From Mesodorylaimus sp. YZB2_4 (Eukaryota > Nematoda > Enoplea > Dorylaimida > Dorylaimidae), in assembly GCA_030248295.1 (NCBI GenBank), contig JASANH010000882.1, forward strand, positions 496,001 through 560,000: DNA of 64,000 nt, in the 5' to 3' direction. Below the pieces are notes generated by a model. It did not search any database. It was given only the letters and a program-made list of their open reading frames with translations, and was not told where the DNA came from. Both the position numbers and the translations under genes were made by a program. How positions within the stretch are numbered: the first letter of the stretch is position 1; the number at the start of each line of letters is the position of its first letter. Shown here in pieces: positions 24,522 through 35,799 of the stretch.

Positions 24522-25957
24522 TACGAAAAATCGTAGCTTTGGATTTTTGAATATTCAGTTTGAGAGCGATTGACCTAGACCGATACCGATTGGGCAAACG
24601 AGCCGAAACCAAGCCAGTGGAGAACAGTCCGCTAATGGGAGGACAATTTAATCACACCGCACACTGGAAATTCCACTGAGAAATCTGCATCGACACTTAG
24701 GTTTTTTGCATGCGCGTCTTGACAACAGCCATTGCCGCACTGTCAGCAATAAGACAGTGGTACACTAAAAAAACACACACACTGCTGAGAAAGTAGGTAT
24801 ATAACTTCTCGACTTTTTCATTATGTGTCTGTCTAATTATGTACTAGAGTATCTGTCTTTCGTGAAAAATAAGAGAACTTATAAATTTACCCGCGATTTC
24901 CAGAGTAAGCAGCCCAAACCGCTCTAATGCCATAAGTGGCCCAGGGCGGGAAATTCAAAAGGTGCATACTTCACGCACTTAGTGACCGCAACTTTTTTCC
25001 CATGTACTTTCACAATTGAAAGTCGAATTTCAACCGGGAAAAATGGATCGACGTCATTTTTTATGTTCTATACGAAAAAAGTATAGCTGTATGATCTGTT
25101 TTGCAAGATATTCAAAAAGGAAATTTTCTAAAAATTTCCTGTAGTCGCTGCAGTTTTTTCCAGATTTGGATATCAAAGCTAAAGCTAATGTACAGACAAT
25201 GTGTCCCATCGAAACGTTGAAAGCTAGATGGATTGGGCATATTCAGGCTGGTCAACCCCCGTTTCCCAGTTAGCACAGGAACAGGAGGCCTGGAAGTCGT
25301 CAACTTGAAAGACACCTTCAACTCTGGCGCCTAATATCTCGAGATAGGTGAAAGATAGAAACTTTTCGCGACAAGCGTTCGACTCCTCATTTATTTGCGA
25401 GCGCGCTGATGTGTAGTTGATCAAGTAAGACCGAAAAGTAAATGAGTTATGGCCAACATCACCCAAGTACTTTGGAAAAACATTTTTCGGGGATAATCCC
25501 GTGAAAATCGAGTTTTCAAAAAAAAGCACTGTTGCATCACTATCACCACTCATGGGTGCATCGAATTCGCACATGAAAATGGGGTCAAAAGTTAAAGCTT
25601 GGCAACCTATGTTTCTCAACCCAACGCTGAATCGAGTGATTGCAGTTTAAAGTGACACAGACTCCTGGCTCCGGTAAAACCTCACCCTTCTACGGGTATA
25701 ATCCGAGTATTCGTGTTTCTGGAGCCAAACCAAAAGTCACACTTTAAAAACAAGGTTTAACCTTTCGGCAAATTTTTTTCTCGATGCTACTTTCAGCAAA
25801 CCATTTGAAGCCGAAATCCAATTCAAATTGGTCTGTTGAGTAATCATGTTGGTCGGTAAACCAATTTATCACCATGAATGCCGAATTTACATACAATAAC
25901 CTGTTTTTGATAGAAAAATGAAAATGTGTCATGACAAAAAGGCACTGAAAACTGCAG

Positions 25958-25964
25958 TATAAAT
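25958..25964 (+). promoter_or_regulatory. TATA box of the Cys-rich secreted protein gene
   Basis: GTATAAATGC lies about 93 bases upstream of the ATG at 26057, predicting a leader of roughly 65 bases. Confidence 0.6.
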
Positions 25965-26056
25965 GCAAGAGGTCGAGCTAAAATTTTTATGCGGAATTTT
26001 GACGGAGACGAAGCGTCTATCCAGAAAATTTTCGAATAGCTGCTCAAAATACAGCC

Positions 26057-26939
26057 ATGAAATTGATTTGTGTCTTCTTTTTGGTTCCCTTATTTGGTAA
26101 GTGATGACTTGTTCTTAAAAACCCTCATACTTTTATTCAAGTTTTAGCTACGGCTAGTTGCAGCCAGGTCACCACAGAAGAAAAATCAGAAATAGCAACT
26201 GCCATTATCAATGCTATCGCGTCCTTGGCTAATCCAAATGATAAGGCCTTCAAGTGCACATACGGTGTCCTCAATGAAACTGTTCGCATGGTCGTCGACA
26301 GCTATTTTGACGATTCACTTAAAGATCCTGTTGAAAGAATCAAAAACTTTTTCAAACTTTTAGATTTAGATTACACATACATCGACATAAGCCTCTCGTG
26401 GTGTCCTGACGGCGAGCTGAAATCCATTGTGACCCAACTGATCGATCCGATGAAATATGCTCGCAAAAATGTGAAAGGTATATCGCTACTGACTGAGAGT
26501 TTTTGCAACAACAGGGGTCTAGCGAGCAGGTTTTTTAGTTTTACAGGAATCTGTACCGTGCATTGTAAAAGCTGAGTCAGAAAATGGACGATGCATATCG
26601 AAGGAATGCAACAACCCTGACTTCGACCCTCGTCTATTGAACCCTCTTTATGTTTTTGTACAACAGGATATGACACCTGATCAACTCATACCGATTTGCA
26701 GGTTGGTTCCAAGGAAGTTCTATTGAGTGATACAGCATGCAGGTTTCTACTGTAGTTATGCAAAGTGCACAAGTGAATGCGGACGCTTGACTTCAAGCAA
26801 ATTAGGATGTAGCGAGGAGTCAATCAATGCCTATTATGAATGGATTCAAAGACAATTTCGAGCATTTGAAAAATATTATCTGATGAAAAACAAGATTTCA
26901 GAAGATAAATTGCCAAAAGAATGTCAGCTGATGTTGTGA
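26057..26939 (+). CDS. Secreted cysteine-rich orphan protein
   Basis: Four exons, 26057-26096, 26148-26477, 26539-26701 and 26756-26939, have introns of 51, 61 and 54 bp and exact phase matching. They encode 238 residues. The signal peptide MKLICVFFLVPLFGATAS is split by intron 1. The mature part is alpha-helical in character, with spaced cysteines: CSQV, FKCTYG, SWCPDG, VPCIVKAE, GRCISKECNN, PICSYAKCTSECGRL, KLGCSEE and KECQLML. For intron 2 I chose the acceptor TTTTTTAG rather than TTTACAG eight bases later, because the latter hits a stop within ten codons. For intron 3 the acceptor CTGTAG keeps frame where ATGCAG gives a stop. A TATA box lies upstream. No known family was recognised. Expression as a secreted effector or cuticle-associated protein is possible but not shown. 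Confidence 0.82.
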
Positions 26940-28616
26940 AGGATAATTTTTGCTTCTCGGAAATTTACCTGCGAAATGCAGTTGCCCTGATTAGTTAGAT
27001 TTCACGCAGTATGATAAGCTTGATGGTAATGGTCTATTGCTAAAAAGTACACTATTTCACTGTTTCTTCGGAAGTATCATTTGAAAGTACCGATTAACGG
27101 TAAAAGCATATCATCAACAGATCGAAGTCCACTTAAAACCGAAATTTCGAGTCTGATAATTCGAAATTGGAAGTTGAAACTCGGAAATTAAAATACTGTC
27201 CAAAATCAAAATCAAGCAATCGAAAATTAAAATCATCTTTTTCCGTCCACAGTTAATAAACTCTTGTCAGAATTATGAATATAGGGAAAAAGCCTCCAAG
27301 CGAGCCACCGGACTTCTGCTATCAGCAATTATCGACATTTCCCTGTCTTTCAATCAAATTTTGCAGTTTTGCTCAGTCTTGGCTCAGGTAAGAGTCATTA
27401 CGTCAAGTGTTCCAGCTGTAAAAGGGGCACCGGACGTGCAGGAAAGTGTCTCTTGTGTCTACTCGCGCGGTCAGCCATTGTCTTGACCCTGTCGTGTACT
27501 GTTCGCTTGCGATGCGCTCTAAATAATAGCTGGGTGCTGTAGTAATTTGCTGAACGATTTGATGCGGAGACGTCAGGACACGTTTTTGTTCATTTTTCGG
27601 CACGATTGTCCACCCTTCTGTACATTCCTTGAAGTCCAGGGCTTACGAATTGATTTCATTAAAAATCGCTTTAATGATCTTCGCCCATTATACCGAGTTG
27701 TGGAGATAACTAGTCCCACTATGATAATTTAACAGGATAACATGCGGGTTGCTAATCGCATTTGCTTTTCTTCCCTAAACTGGTCACCTCGTATAAACCC
27801 TTGCAGACCTCGATCGCAAAACAAATTTCTGGGGTTTTTTCATGAATTACACTTTTAAATCTGGCGGGATTTCGCCAAACTTAAAATGTTATTTGCACTT
27901 GTTTGGCTAAAGTAATGCTGCATGAGCAGCTTTTCAAAGAATCAGGATATTTGGTAGCGCAACGTGCAGGCATTGGAGTCATTCCATACAAAAAGCGAAG
28001 CTGCCCAAAGGCGGGACTAAACGCACAGAAAAAGGTGATCAAACCCCAATTGCTCAATCCCCTGCCAATCTCAATCTAGGGCCAGTGTCAGTCCCGCTTC
28101 AAATTCTATTGGGCCAAGCATACAGATGAGAATTTACGATATGCCAAGTAAAAGCATCTGCGACTCACGATCAGAGGCGACTTCACGCTTCAATTTGTTC
28201 GGTTTGTTTCCAGTATTCGCTACAAGAAGGGTTTGCCACTGTACTGCCTATGCATTGTATGATCGCGCACACACGGATCAGAATGAGAAGACCTGTAAAA
28301 CAAAGGCTCTCCGGAGCTACTTCATTACTAGCCGACTACCGACCGACTGCCTCTCACGCATTCCTATTACCTTTCATTGAAGGGTCTACAGTAATGGCCA
28401 CTAAGCGAAAATGTGGAATAACAAAATCGTGCATCTTAAGAAGTCGTGCTACGAATTTCAGCGGCGTTTTACTCGCTCAGGATGAGCTGCCTTCAAATAC
28501 ATTGTGAGCATTTGCCGACTTCTTTGACTTTTTTAAATAGTGGCAACAAAATAGCTTCTGTTGTGTGACCTGTAACGCAAGGAGTACTGTGGAAACGGAA
28601 GCCTGACTTTGCAGCA
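26940..28616. other. No gene seen
   Basis: Frames are 85 codons or fewer and lack domain or splice support. Confidence 0.4.
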
Positions 28617-29148
28617 ATGCTAATCCAATTTTATGGGCACTTCCTATTCGCCTTGTGTTTTATGGCGTGGAACTGTAAGTCTGTAACAGTCCACTGATAA
28701 ATTATCCTCGTTTTTCTTGTTTCTCACATCGCATATTTTTTAGGTAACGCATTCGATCATCCCTTGTACGATCTCCCCTAATATGTATCTTTTTTATCCA
28801 CAATTTATTTAGACCTTTTTGCAGACCTTCTGAGACCTGTCTAACCGTGAGAGCCAGTTGCCGATATCCTTACCAATGCTGTAGCAAGATATGTATGTTT
28901 ATGGTTCTCTACCTCAGTCATTCGTCTTTTGTCATTCTTTCTATGCTTTAGGTGAGTGGCGATTGGAAGGCAGAACATGGGAGAAAAGATGCCTGGACAA
29001 GGAACCGCCGCCGCCAATATCTCCACCGCCCCAGGAAGCTGACCCAAATTCACCTTCACCGACGCCAGCAGATGCTGAACCGAATCCACCTCCGCCACCA
29101 CCATCTCCTGAACTCGACAGTCCTACCGAACACAAAAAAAAACACTGA
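28617..29148 (+). CDS. Small secreted proline-rich protein
   Basis: Two exons, 28617-28674 and 28952-29148, encode 84 residues. Exon 1 is a signal peptide (MLIQFYGHFLFALCFMAW). Exon 2 begins after TGCTTTAG in matching phase and reads CEWRLEGRTWEKRC, then a Pro/Glu tail with PPPPISPPP and NPPPPPPSPE, ending in a basic HKKKH. A second acceptor inside the intron (TTTTTTAG at about 28744) leads to an immediate stop and is rejected. A weak poly(A) signal AATTAAAG lies about 55 bases after the stop. No family is recognised; secretion is the only inferred property. Confidence 0.55.
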
Positions 29149-31259
29149 GCTAACATTTGGCGCAAATAATTTTTGCCTATCTTATAATATACGCGATGAT
29201 CTTAATTAAAGCCTCCAACAAATGTTTCTTTATTTCTCTTAACAAGGAAAAATCAGCGGGCAGCTTAGACCAGCGAAGAAGACGCACAATGAGGAGGATG
29301 AGGACAATGAGGACTTTCACCAATTAAAGGAACTGGGTAGGCCTCGTTGAACGAGTTATGGGCCCGCCAAATGTTGATAAGTTAGTGACCTGCCCATTGT
29401 TTTCACGGCTAAACCCCATTGTCTAGCCCACACCTCCGCCCAAAATCAATAAGACGCAGGGGCCCTAATCTGTTGCCTGACATATAAATTCTACTCGTAT
29501 TTGTGTACTCTTATCGTAAATCTTGTAGTCCACTTTTTCATGTACATAAAACGGTTATAGCGATACTGTATGTACAAGTGAGGTCATGAACTGAAAAGTA
29601 TAAAATAATTCATGCAATCTGTAGTTTAAAAAAATGCCGCGGCATGCGATCTAGACGCCCGAAATCGAGAGAAATTGCAAAAACATGGGCTTGAGAAGAG
29701 ACTGGAAACTGAAGATAAGGGTTCTGAATTGACTGCCCAAATACCACCCGCACCGCAACGACATTTTACTCCGTCATCTGTATCTTGTATCTGCATAAAC
29801 GGAAAAGGGGGTTTCTCGAGACAGAGGGCATGCAATGCTGTAAATGTAAACTTACGATTAGTAAAAGCATAGCAACATGCGAAGCCTATTGTAGTGTCAG
29901 GGACGGTTTGGGGGATTCCTTATAATAAAATCGGCGTTTATTTCTGTTTTGCTGATTTCTGCCATTTTCTGGCTTAATAAGCGAGACTTTCTTTCTCAAC
30001 ACCGAGCACCAAGATTTAGACAAAATAAAATTTGATAGATGCAAAGTTTTGCCGTCTCACAGACCCGAACTCTGGCTCCCTCTCTTGGAAGAAGGGCGCC
30101 TAGAACGGGCTGCACCACTTCGCCCTGCGCTACAATGGCAACAAGACGGATTTCAGTTGAATGACAAGCAATCTGTCTCACTACGCAGTATGTGGCATAT
30201 ATCTTCGTGTACACCAAGCAAATCATCTGTGCGCCGCCCGTCAATTGCATTTTGCCTTCCCCGAGGAGAAAACAAACAGATTCTTGGAGAGTGAGCGCAG
30301 AAATGGGAACCAAATGACACGCTTGTAACGAACGGACACAGATTACATAAATTATGAGAAAACCCCCGTGAAGAAAACTCAATGTTTGCTGCTGCCAAAG
30401 TGTGATGATTGCCAAGAATGGCTAGGGGAGGACAATGAAGCTGCAGGAGGCAAGAATAGTGCACAACTGACCATTGTCCAATCGGATTGAGGCTTTGGAC
30501 ATTAGTCATTCTTACTTGCATTCAACAGTTTGGCGTGACGTGAAACGGCATTGGACCATGAGGATGTTATGTACAACACAGCTACTGCCAAAAAAATATC
30601 AGCTGTATGCATGAACTTGCGTTCTGTGCAAAAGGAATATTGCTTTGCGATTCCATTCACCATTTTATTTATGAGAAAATCCCTCTCGGGGGGGGGGGGG
30701 GGAATAGGAAGGAAAGACCAAGGAGGCGCGACGATGAGAAAAGCCACGAATCACCTGTCACGTGATGATGCGCGCGAAAGAAAGAAAAATGTAAAAATTA
30801 TGGATGAAGTGGGAGTTGAACTTGCACACACCTGAACTAACTAGCACCAATGCAAGTGCCAATGCCCGTCGGCCGCGTCTGCCACTGTCAACTCAGGTGC
30901 GATTGGTAAACTCATGATTAGACGGACACGGTGTCGTTTCGCTCTCCAGGTTTACTGGGTCGTCACCAGCTTCTCGCATCGTGGTGCACACACTGACAAA
31001 TTAGCATTGTTTTGGATGAACTCCTTGTCTTGGCTGTGCCACGTCTTTCGCGCTGACGTAAAGACGCGTAATCGATAAGTCCAGAGAAAGACAAACAAAC
31101 AGCCACGCAAGCCACACAGCACTGGGCGGCTCGTGAACGACAACGGCAACAGTAGGCCCACCTAGTCTCTATCAGATCATTGTTTGAATATCACGCTCTT
31201 TGCGATAAGAAACACCTGCCTGAAAATATTTGGCTCCAGAAATCGCCGAAAATCAAGGC
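29149..31259. other. No gene seen
   Basis: Short overlapping frames only. A run of 14 or more G lies at about 30689-30703. A small acidic stretch near 29290-29330 reads like a possible exon but has no start or partner. Confidence 0.35.
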
Positions 31260-31495
31260 CTTACCATTTCCTTTAACGGCTTGTGAACGGTTCGACGAAA
31301 ATTTTAGATCTCTCGCAAACTTCCCGGAATCAACCGAATTTACAATCGTACCAGTTTTTATCAAAGTCGATCCATCCGTCGTCGAGCTCTACAGAATACG
31401 CGATTTCTTCTTCAAGGGGAGAAGATGAGGAGGAAGAGGAGACAAGATTAGCCTACAGCAACAACCAGAGGTCGTACAGTCTTAAAAGTTAATTT
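31260..31495 (+). repeat. Direct repeat flanking the GPCR gene, left copy
   Basis: It shares with 34000-34240, in the same order: GAACGGTTCGACGAAAA, CAACCGAATTTACAATC, GTCGAGCTC, AGAATACGCGATTTCTT, GGGGAGAAGA and GGTCGTACAG. Overall identity is moderate by eye. Confidence 0.75.
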
Positions 31496-32657
31496 GAAAG
31501 ATTGTGCCAGCGGAATCTGCCATTTTGAACGTATCTTTCAAAAGCATCAATTTCAGAAAAGTCATTTCCCAAAATATTCACTTTTGAGGCTTTTTTTATC
31601 CGTTGCTCGTCAGGTACTGGACGGATGTTGATGGAAATTGACATGGTAGCTGATGACCTATTTTGCAAAGCTTGCAAAGAATTAAATCTCTGCTCTGCCC
31701 CCCCCCAGACTCCCGGCCCATTACTTGGACCTGGATCTTACATGGCCCTCTGCCCGTTCCTCACGACCAGTCGCTGCTGAAATCTATGGAGAAAAAGCAG
31801 CTTCTGCGTTTCGCTCCTAATCGACTGAGGCTGCTTTTTTCAGTGGCCGAGTAGACCGGCCATCCTAACCCCTGGTTCCACTGTGTGCATTGGCTAGCCT
31901 TTATGTTTTGAGTCTGTCATAACTGACCTGTTGGAAATTATGGTGCTTACTGCTACGGGCGTGCATACTCTCTTGCATACGGTCGTGGGCCAAGAACGAT
32001 CAGGTGAACGCATATGTCGGGTTAAGTCCAAATATATTCCACGATTTTGAAATCGCTTGTTATGATAACTACTTTCAACAAAATCAGTGTTAGGGCCGCC
32101 TTTGTTATTGCTTTCTGGGCAGCTGATGCTTCTACATAGACTGCCTCCCTGCCCTGACGTCCCTGACGTAGCATTATGACGCGCGAAAACTAAAAAACCT
32201 GTCTGGTGTAAAAAGTGTGAAACGAAAATTAAATGACGCGAATGATCATATATACTCGTTTTTGCCAGTCAGACCTACAAGTACCTGTGCGCCTTGTCCT
32301 TGGAAAACTCTTTTGTGTTAACAGTTATGAAGAAAGGGATGGCTAGCGACGAAACGGATCTTGTACCTTATTAGGCGTAGGAAGGATAACGCCTGAAGAT
32401 AGCTATTGTTAACAAGTTTAGGGGTGCTCCAATAAGTTTTCTCCCAATCACAGCGAGGCAAAAGACTATATTTCTGTCTGGCAAACTAATTTGAGCGAAA
32501 TCTGTTATGTAATTTTTCGTTATTCAGGCGAGGAAAAGGTGGCAAAGGCAGCATTATACGGCAATATGTAGGGACGAGGTAGTCAGCCATACATCATGGG
32601 GCCGTTTAAACACGACGTTGTTTTACTGCGACACATTGTTGTGCAAGTCCAGTTCAT
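31496..32657. other. No gene seen
   Basis: No frame with coding character. The region directly upstream of the GPCR has no TATA box near the ATG. Confidence 0.35.
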
Positions 32658-33717
32658 ATGATTGTCGTCATTAAAATGAACGAAACCAATCAAACCCTAG
32701 CAGCCTATCCGACATTCAACGAGCGAGTTATCATCAGCTCGTATTATTTTACAATCAGCCTCGGTTGCGCGCTTCTGCACTCATTTGTGGCCACCTGCAT
32801 TCTGAAAACGCAGATGATCACTAGCGGATCGTCGAAGCACCTGTCCCCGTTCTACACGCTGACCATGGTGCTGTACGTGAACGACTCGTACAAGGCCCTG
32901 CTGTACATGTTCTACGCCTGCCCGTGCATGATACTCGGCTACCAAGTGTACGGCACGACGGCTGGCTATTATCTCGGCGCCACGCAGACCATCAATCACA
33001 ACAGCATCGTGGCCGCCACGGCCTTCATCTCGCTCAATCGGGCTCTGAGCATCAGCTCCAAGAAGGCCTGCGCACGGGCCATGTTCGCCCGTCGAATGTG
33101 CGTGGTGTATGCAATCTGTGGCTGGATCACTGGCGTCCTGGTCGTCGTCATGAACGTCCTCATTCTCGAGTGCCACCCAGTTTTCGATGAAAATAAGTTC
33201 TCATTCTTGACCTTGTGCAAGAACCCTTCGGCCGTGGCCTACATGCCCAGCTCGGTGTATGCCTACGTGGGCATATTCGGACTGGCCATATGCTACGCGT
33301 ATGCTCTGATTGCTATCAGAAGGTCGAAAATGGCTGTCAGCGATCAAAGAATGGAGCAGAGAATCGAAAAAAAGCAACTCAATCTGTTTGTGCAGGCTAT
33401 GGTCATATGGTTGGGATTAGTAGTGAACGCGATCAGTGAGTTAAGAAAATGTTTTTTCAGTAAAAATGAATCGTGCTATTTTAGTAATCTGACCACTGCT
33501 CTCACGTCAGTAAGTTGGACCTCTTGCAGGCTTTCGAATCATGGCAGTATTAAAGCCGAGCCGTTGGGTGACCCCAATTGTATACGGGGTATTGATCATT
33601 GGTCAAAGCTGCGTGACTCCAATCTGCGCCATCATTTACGACAATCAGGTCAGAAATCAAGCCAAGAAACAACTGCGAATGAAAGCCCCAACGGATTCTG
33701 CTGTTCAAGGACAATAG
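32658..33717 (+). CDS. Nematode-type serpentine (7TM) receptor
   Basis: Two exons, 32658-33435 and 33530-33717, join in phase 1 for 321 residues (315 if the second in-frame ATG at 32676 is used). The second start gives MNETNQTL, an N-glycosylated extracellular tail. Hydrophobic segments fit seven helices. The end of TM3 reads AFISLNRALSIS, the NR motif that replaces DRY in nematode Srx/Srt-like receptors. TM7 in exon 2 is VTPIVYGVLIIGQSCVTPIC, followed by the short basic tail YDNQVRNQAKKQLRM. The family, by eye, is closest to nematode chemosensory serpentine receptors; subclass and ligand are not assignable. The gene sits between two copies of a direct repeat. Codon use in exon 1 is GC-rich compared with the neighbouring SLC19 gene. 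Confidence 0.85.
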
Positions 33718-33999
33718 CACACGTTTGCACGTTGATGAAAAGAGTAGTCAGTCATCAATTAAAGATTCCGAGGAAACCTTGACTCTAGGTGTCCAAAAAG
33801 GCTACCACAACCACAAAATACCAGATTTTTCTCAGATTTAATCGAAAAGCTGATGCCTAAAACCATTTATTTTTGCCTCGGATGCAAAGCTTTGTCACAG
33901 TTGCAGCTTCTAGAGCGCTTTCATTCTATGAAGTTAAAACAGCTATTTCGCATTCTGCTTCAAGGGCCTGCTTATCGTTAGACCAGTTAACGCCTACAA

Positions 34000-34240
34000 T
34001 GCTAAAGGACGATTTTCGCCGGCTAATAACTCGAGAACGGTTCGACGAAAAGTTTTGATTTTTTGCACACATAGCAGAATCAGCCGAATCTACAATCTTT
34101 TTAATTCTTATAAAAATCCGTTTGGCCGTTGTCGAGTTCCAGAATACGCGATTTCTTGTTCAGGGGGAGAAGACGACGAGGAGGAGGATAAACATCAGGC
34201 TAGCGCAAAAACCAAAGGTCGTACAGGTGTAAATTTTATT
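34000..34240 (+). repeat. Direct repeat flanking the GPCR gene, right copy
   Basis: Same family and orientation as 31260-31495; shared words include GAACGGTTCGACGAAAA, AGAATACGCGATTTCTTG, GGGGGAGAAGACGA and GGTCGTACAG. Confidence 0.75.
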
Positions 34241-34542
34241 GGCCAAGGGCCTATATTAAAAAAAATTATGTCCATTGCTCCACGATTGAGCAACACCAGG
34301 TACTTGGTGTGCCACGGAACCGAAACCATTCTGGTTCCACCTCCTCCTCCTTCCGACCCGTTCGGTTACGAGCCGATCCGCATTTGGTCCATATTTGACA
34401 CAGGAAAAGGACAAGTCCTTTTTGTCTACAGTACAGTCCACAGGCTCGCAGATTTTTTACAGTACGGAGGCGTAGCAGGTTCCCACTCATGTCGCTTGCC
34501 AAAAAAAGATGACTTAGCCCTTCCCTGTTTTAATTGACACTT

Positions 34543-35080
34543 CTACCGCTTTCGCAGCGATGTCAAGTATTCAGTTTGCCACACTCTAATGAATGCGTTG
34601 TACACATTTCGTAAACGTGCCCAGTATTCTTCGACGGCTTGTTTGTTGAGTGCTGCTACACTTTCTCCACGAGTGGATTCCCCTGCATGTATGAAATATT
34701 CTGGCGTGATTATGGTTTCTCCAAGTGCAGATCCCACATGCAAGAGAGGGCGATCATTGATTACAGCTTCTATTTCTGCTGTAAGCACCTGCATCTGTCG
34801 CGCGTTGAGTAGTGCATTCCCGACTGTCTTGAGCAGCGCTCGCTTGACCATTCCCATAAGTCTCTCCTAGAAACCACCCATCCAGGGGGCCCCTTCAAGT
34901 ATACGTTTCCATTGATTTCCATGGTCAGCAGCGAACCTTTGTACCTGTTTTGCGGTGAATTGACCGACTTTGTCCGACCAGACCACTTTTGGCTTTTGTC
35001 GGCGTGCGACAAAGATGAGAAATACGTTGTGAAAGTCGTCAGCGCTTAAATCCTCGACGACCTCGAGATCTGATGTGGAG
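34543..35080 (-). pseudogene. BEL/Pao retrotransposon integrase remnant
   Basis: The frame 34857-34543 contains GMVKRALLKTVGNALL, LTAEIEAVINDRPL and TPEYFIHAG, the C-terminal integrase region typical of BEL/Pao pol. Upstream in the same frame the usual FxADHGxxWKxIxEGAPWMGGF block is recognisable but ends in a TAG stop at about 34867-34869. The catalytic core further upstream is not preserved and no LTRs were found nearby. Decayed copy. Confidence 0.8.
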
Positions 35081-35154
35081 CAAAGAGATTGAGAATGTCT
35101 TGGGGTTTGGCTTATTGATCACCGCACTAATACATAAAAGTAAGCAAGTCATGA

Positions 35155-35350
35155 TTTTTTGACAAAAAGTGACCACTATTTATCTGTAATGTGCTATACT
35201 TCCATATATAGGCATTTTAAAAAAAATTTTACTTCCGCCAAAACAATCAGTTTTGTGAGTACTTTCGATTGAAAGCATAAAAAAGGGGGTCAAAAAAATT
35301 CGACTTGCCAGTCCCTCGTCGAGTCTTTCGGAAACCCTCTCTAATACAAC
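35155..35350 (+). repeat. Copy of the CAND1-intron inverted-repeat arm
   Basis: It shares AATCAGTTTTGTGAGTACTT, AAAAAGGGGGTCAAAAA, CGACTTGCCA and GGAAACCCTCTCT-type words with the arms at 2405-2540 and 3135-3275. No opposite arm was found here. Confidence 0.6.
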
Positions 35351-35799
35351 GGTCAGCTGGTCAACACGCAATTTATAACATGAAACCTCATTTACATTTC
35401 TATTTGGTTATTAATTCTGATTTTAACAGCAGGTCAAAGTTTTTTAAGCTCAAGGGTATCAAACCTTAGTTTTCAATAATTCGACGTACCGTAACGCAAG
35501 TTTAGGCTCTACTCTTGTACCAATATTTCCTTCTTTGATTTTATAACCTGATAAACATACCCAATCTACTGTAAGTTTGATGATTTATACACTTTTCAAC
35601 GTAAACTGACGATAGAAACTTTTTGAGGGCGAAGTACGTCAGGATAATGGCAGCATTTATTATCTCGACAACGAGTCAGTTTGTTGACAGTGCAATCGTA
35701 ATCTAAGGCCATACCTTCCTTAAGTTGATTAACAACTAACGTCCTTTGGTGACAGGGTTGCCATTGCATCGCCTTCAGATCCCAGAAAATTTCAGAGCA

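Noticed and set aside
28745..28766. A micro-exon between the two exons of the Pro-rich protein
   Set aside because: A good acceptor precedes it, but every continuation meets a stop codon at once.
28941..29165. Minus-strand Gly-rich frame
   Set aside because: It is the reverse of the Pro-codon tract of the secreted protein.
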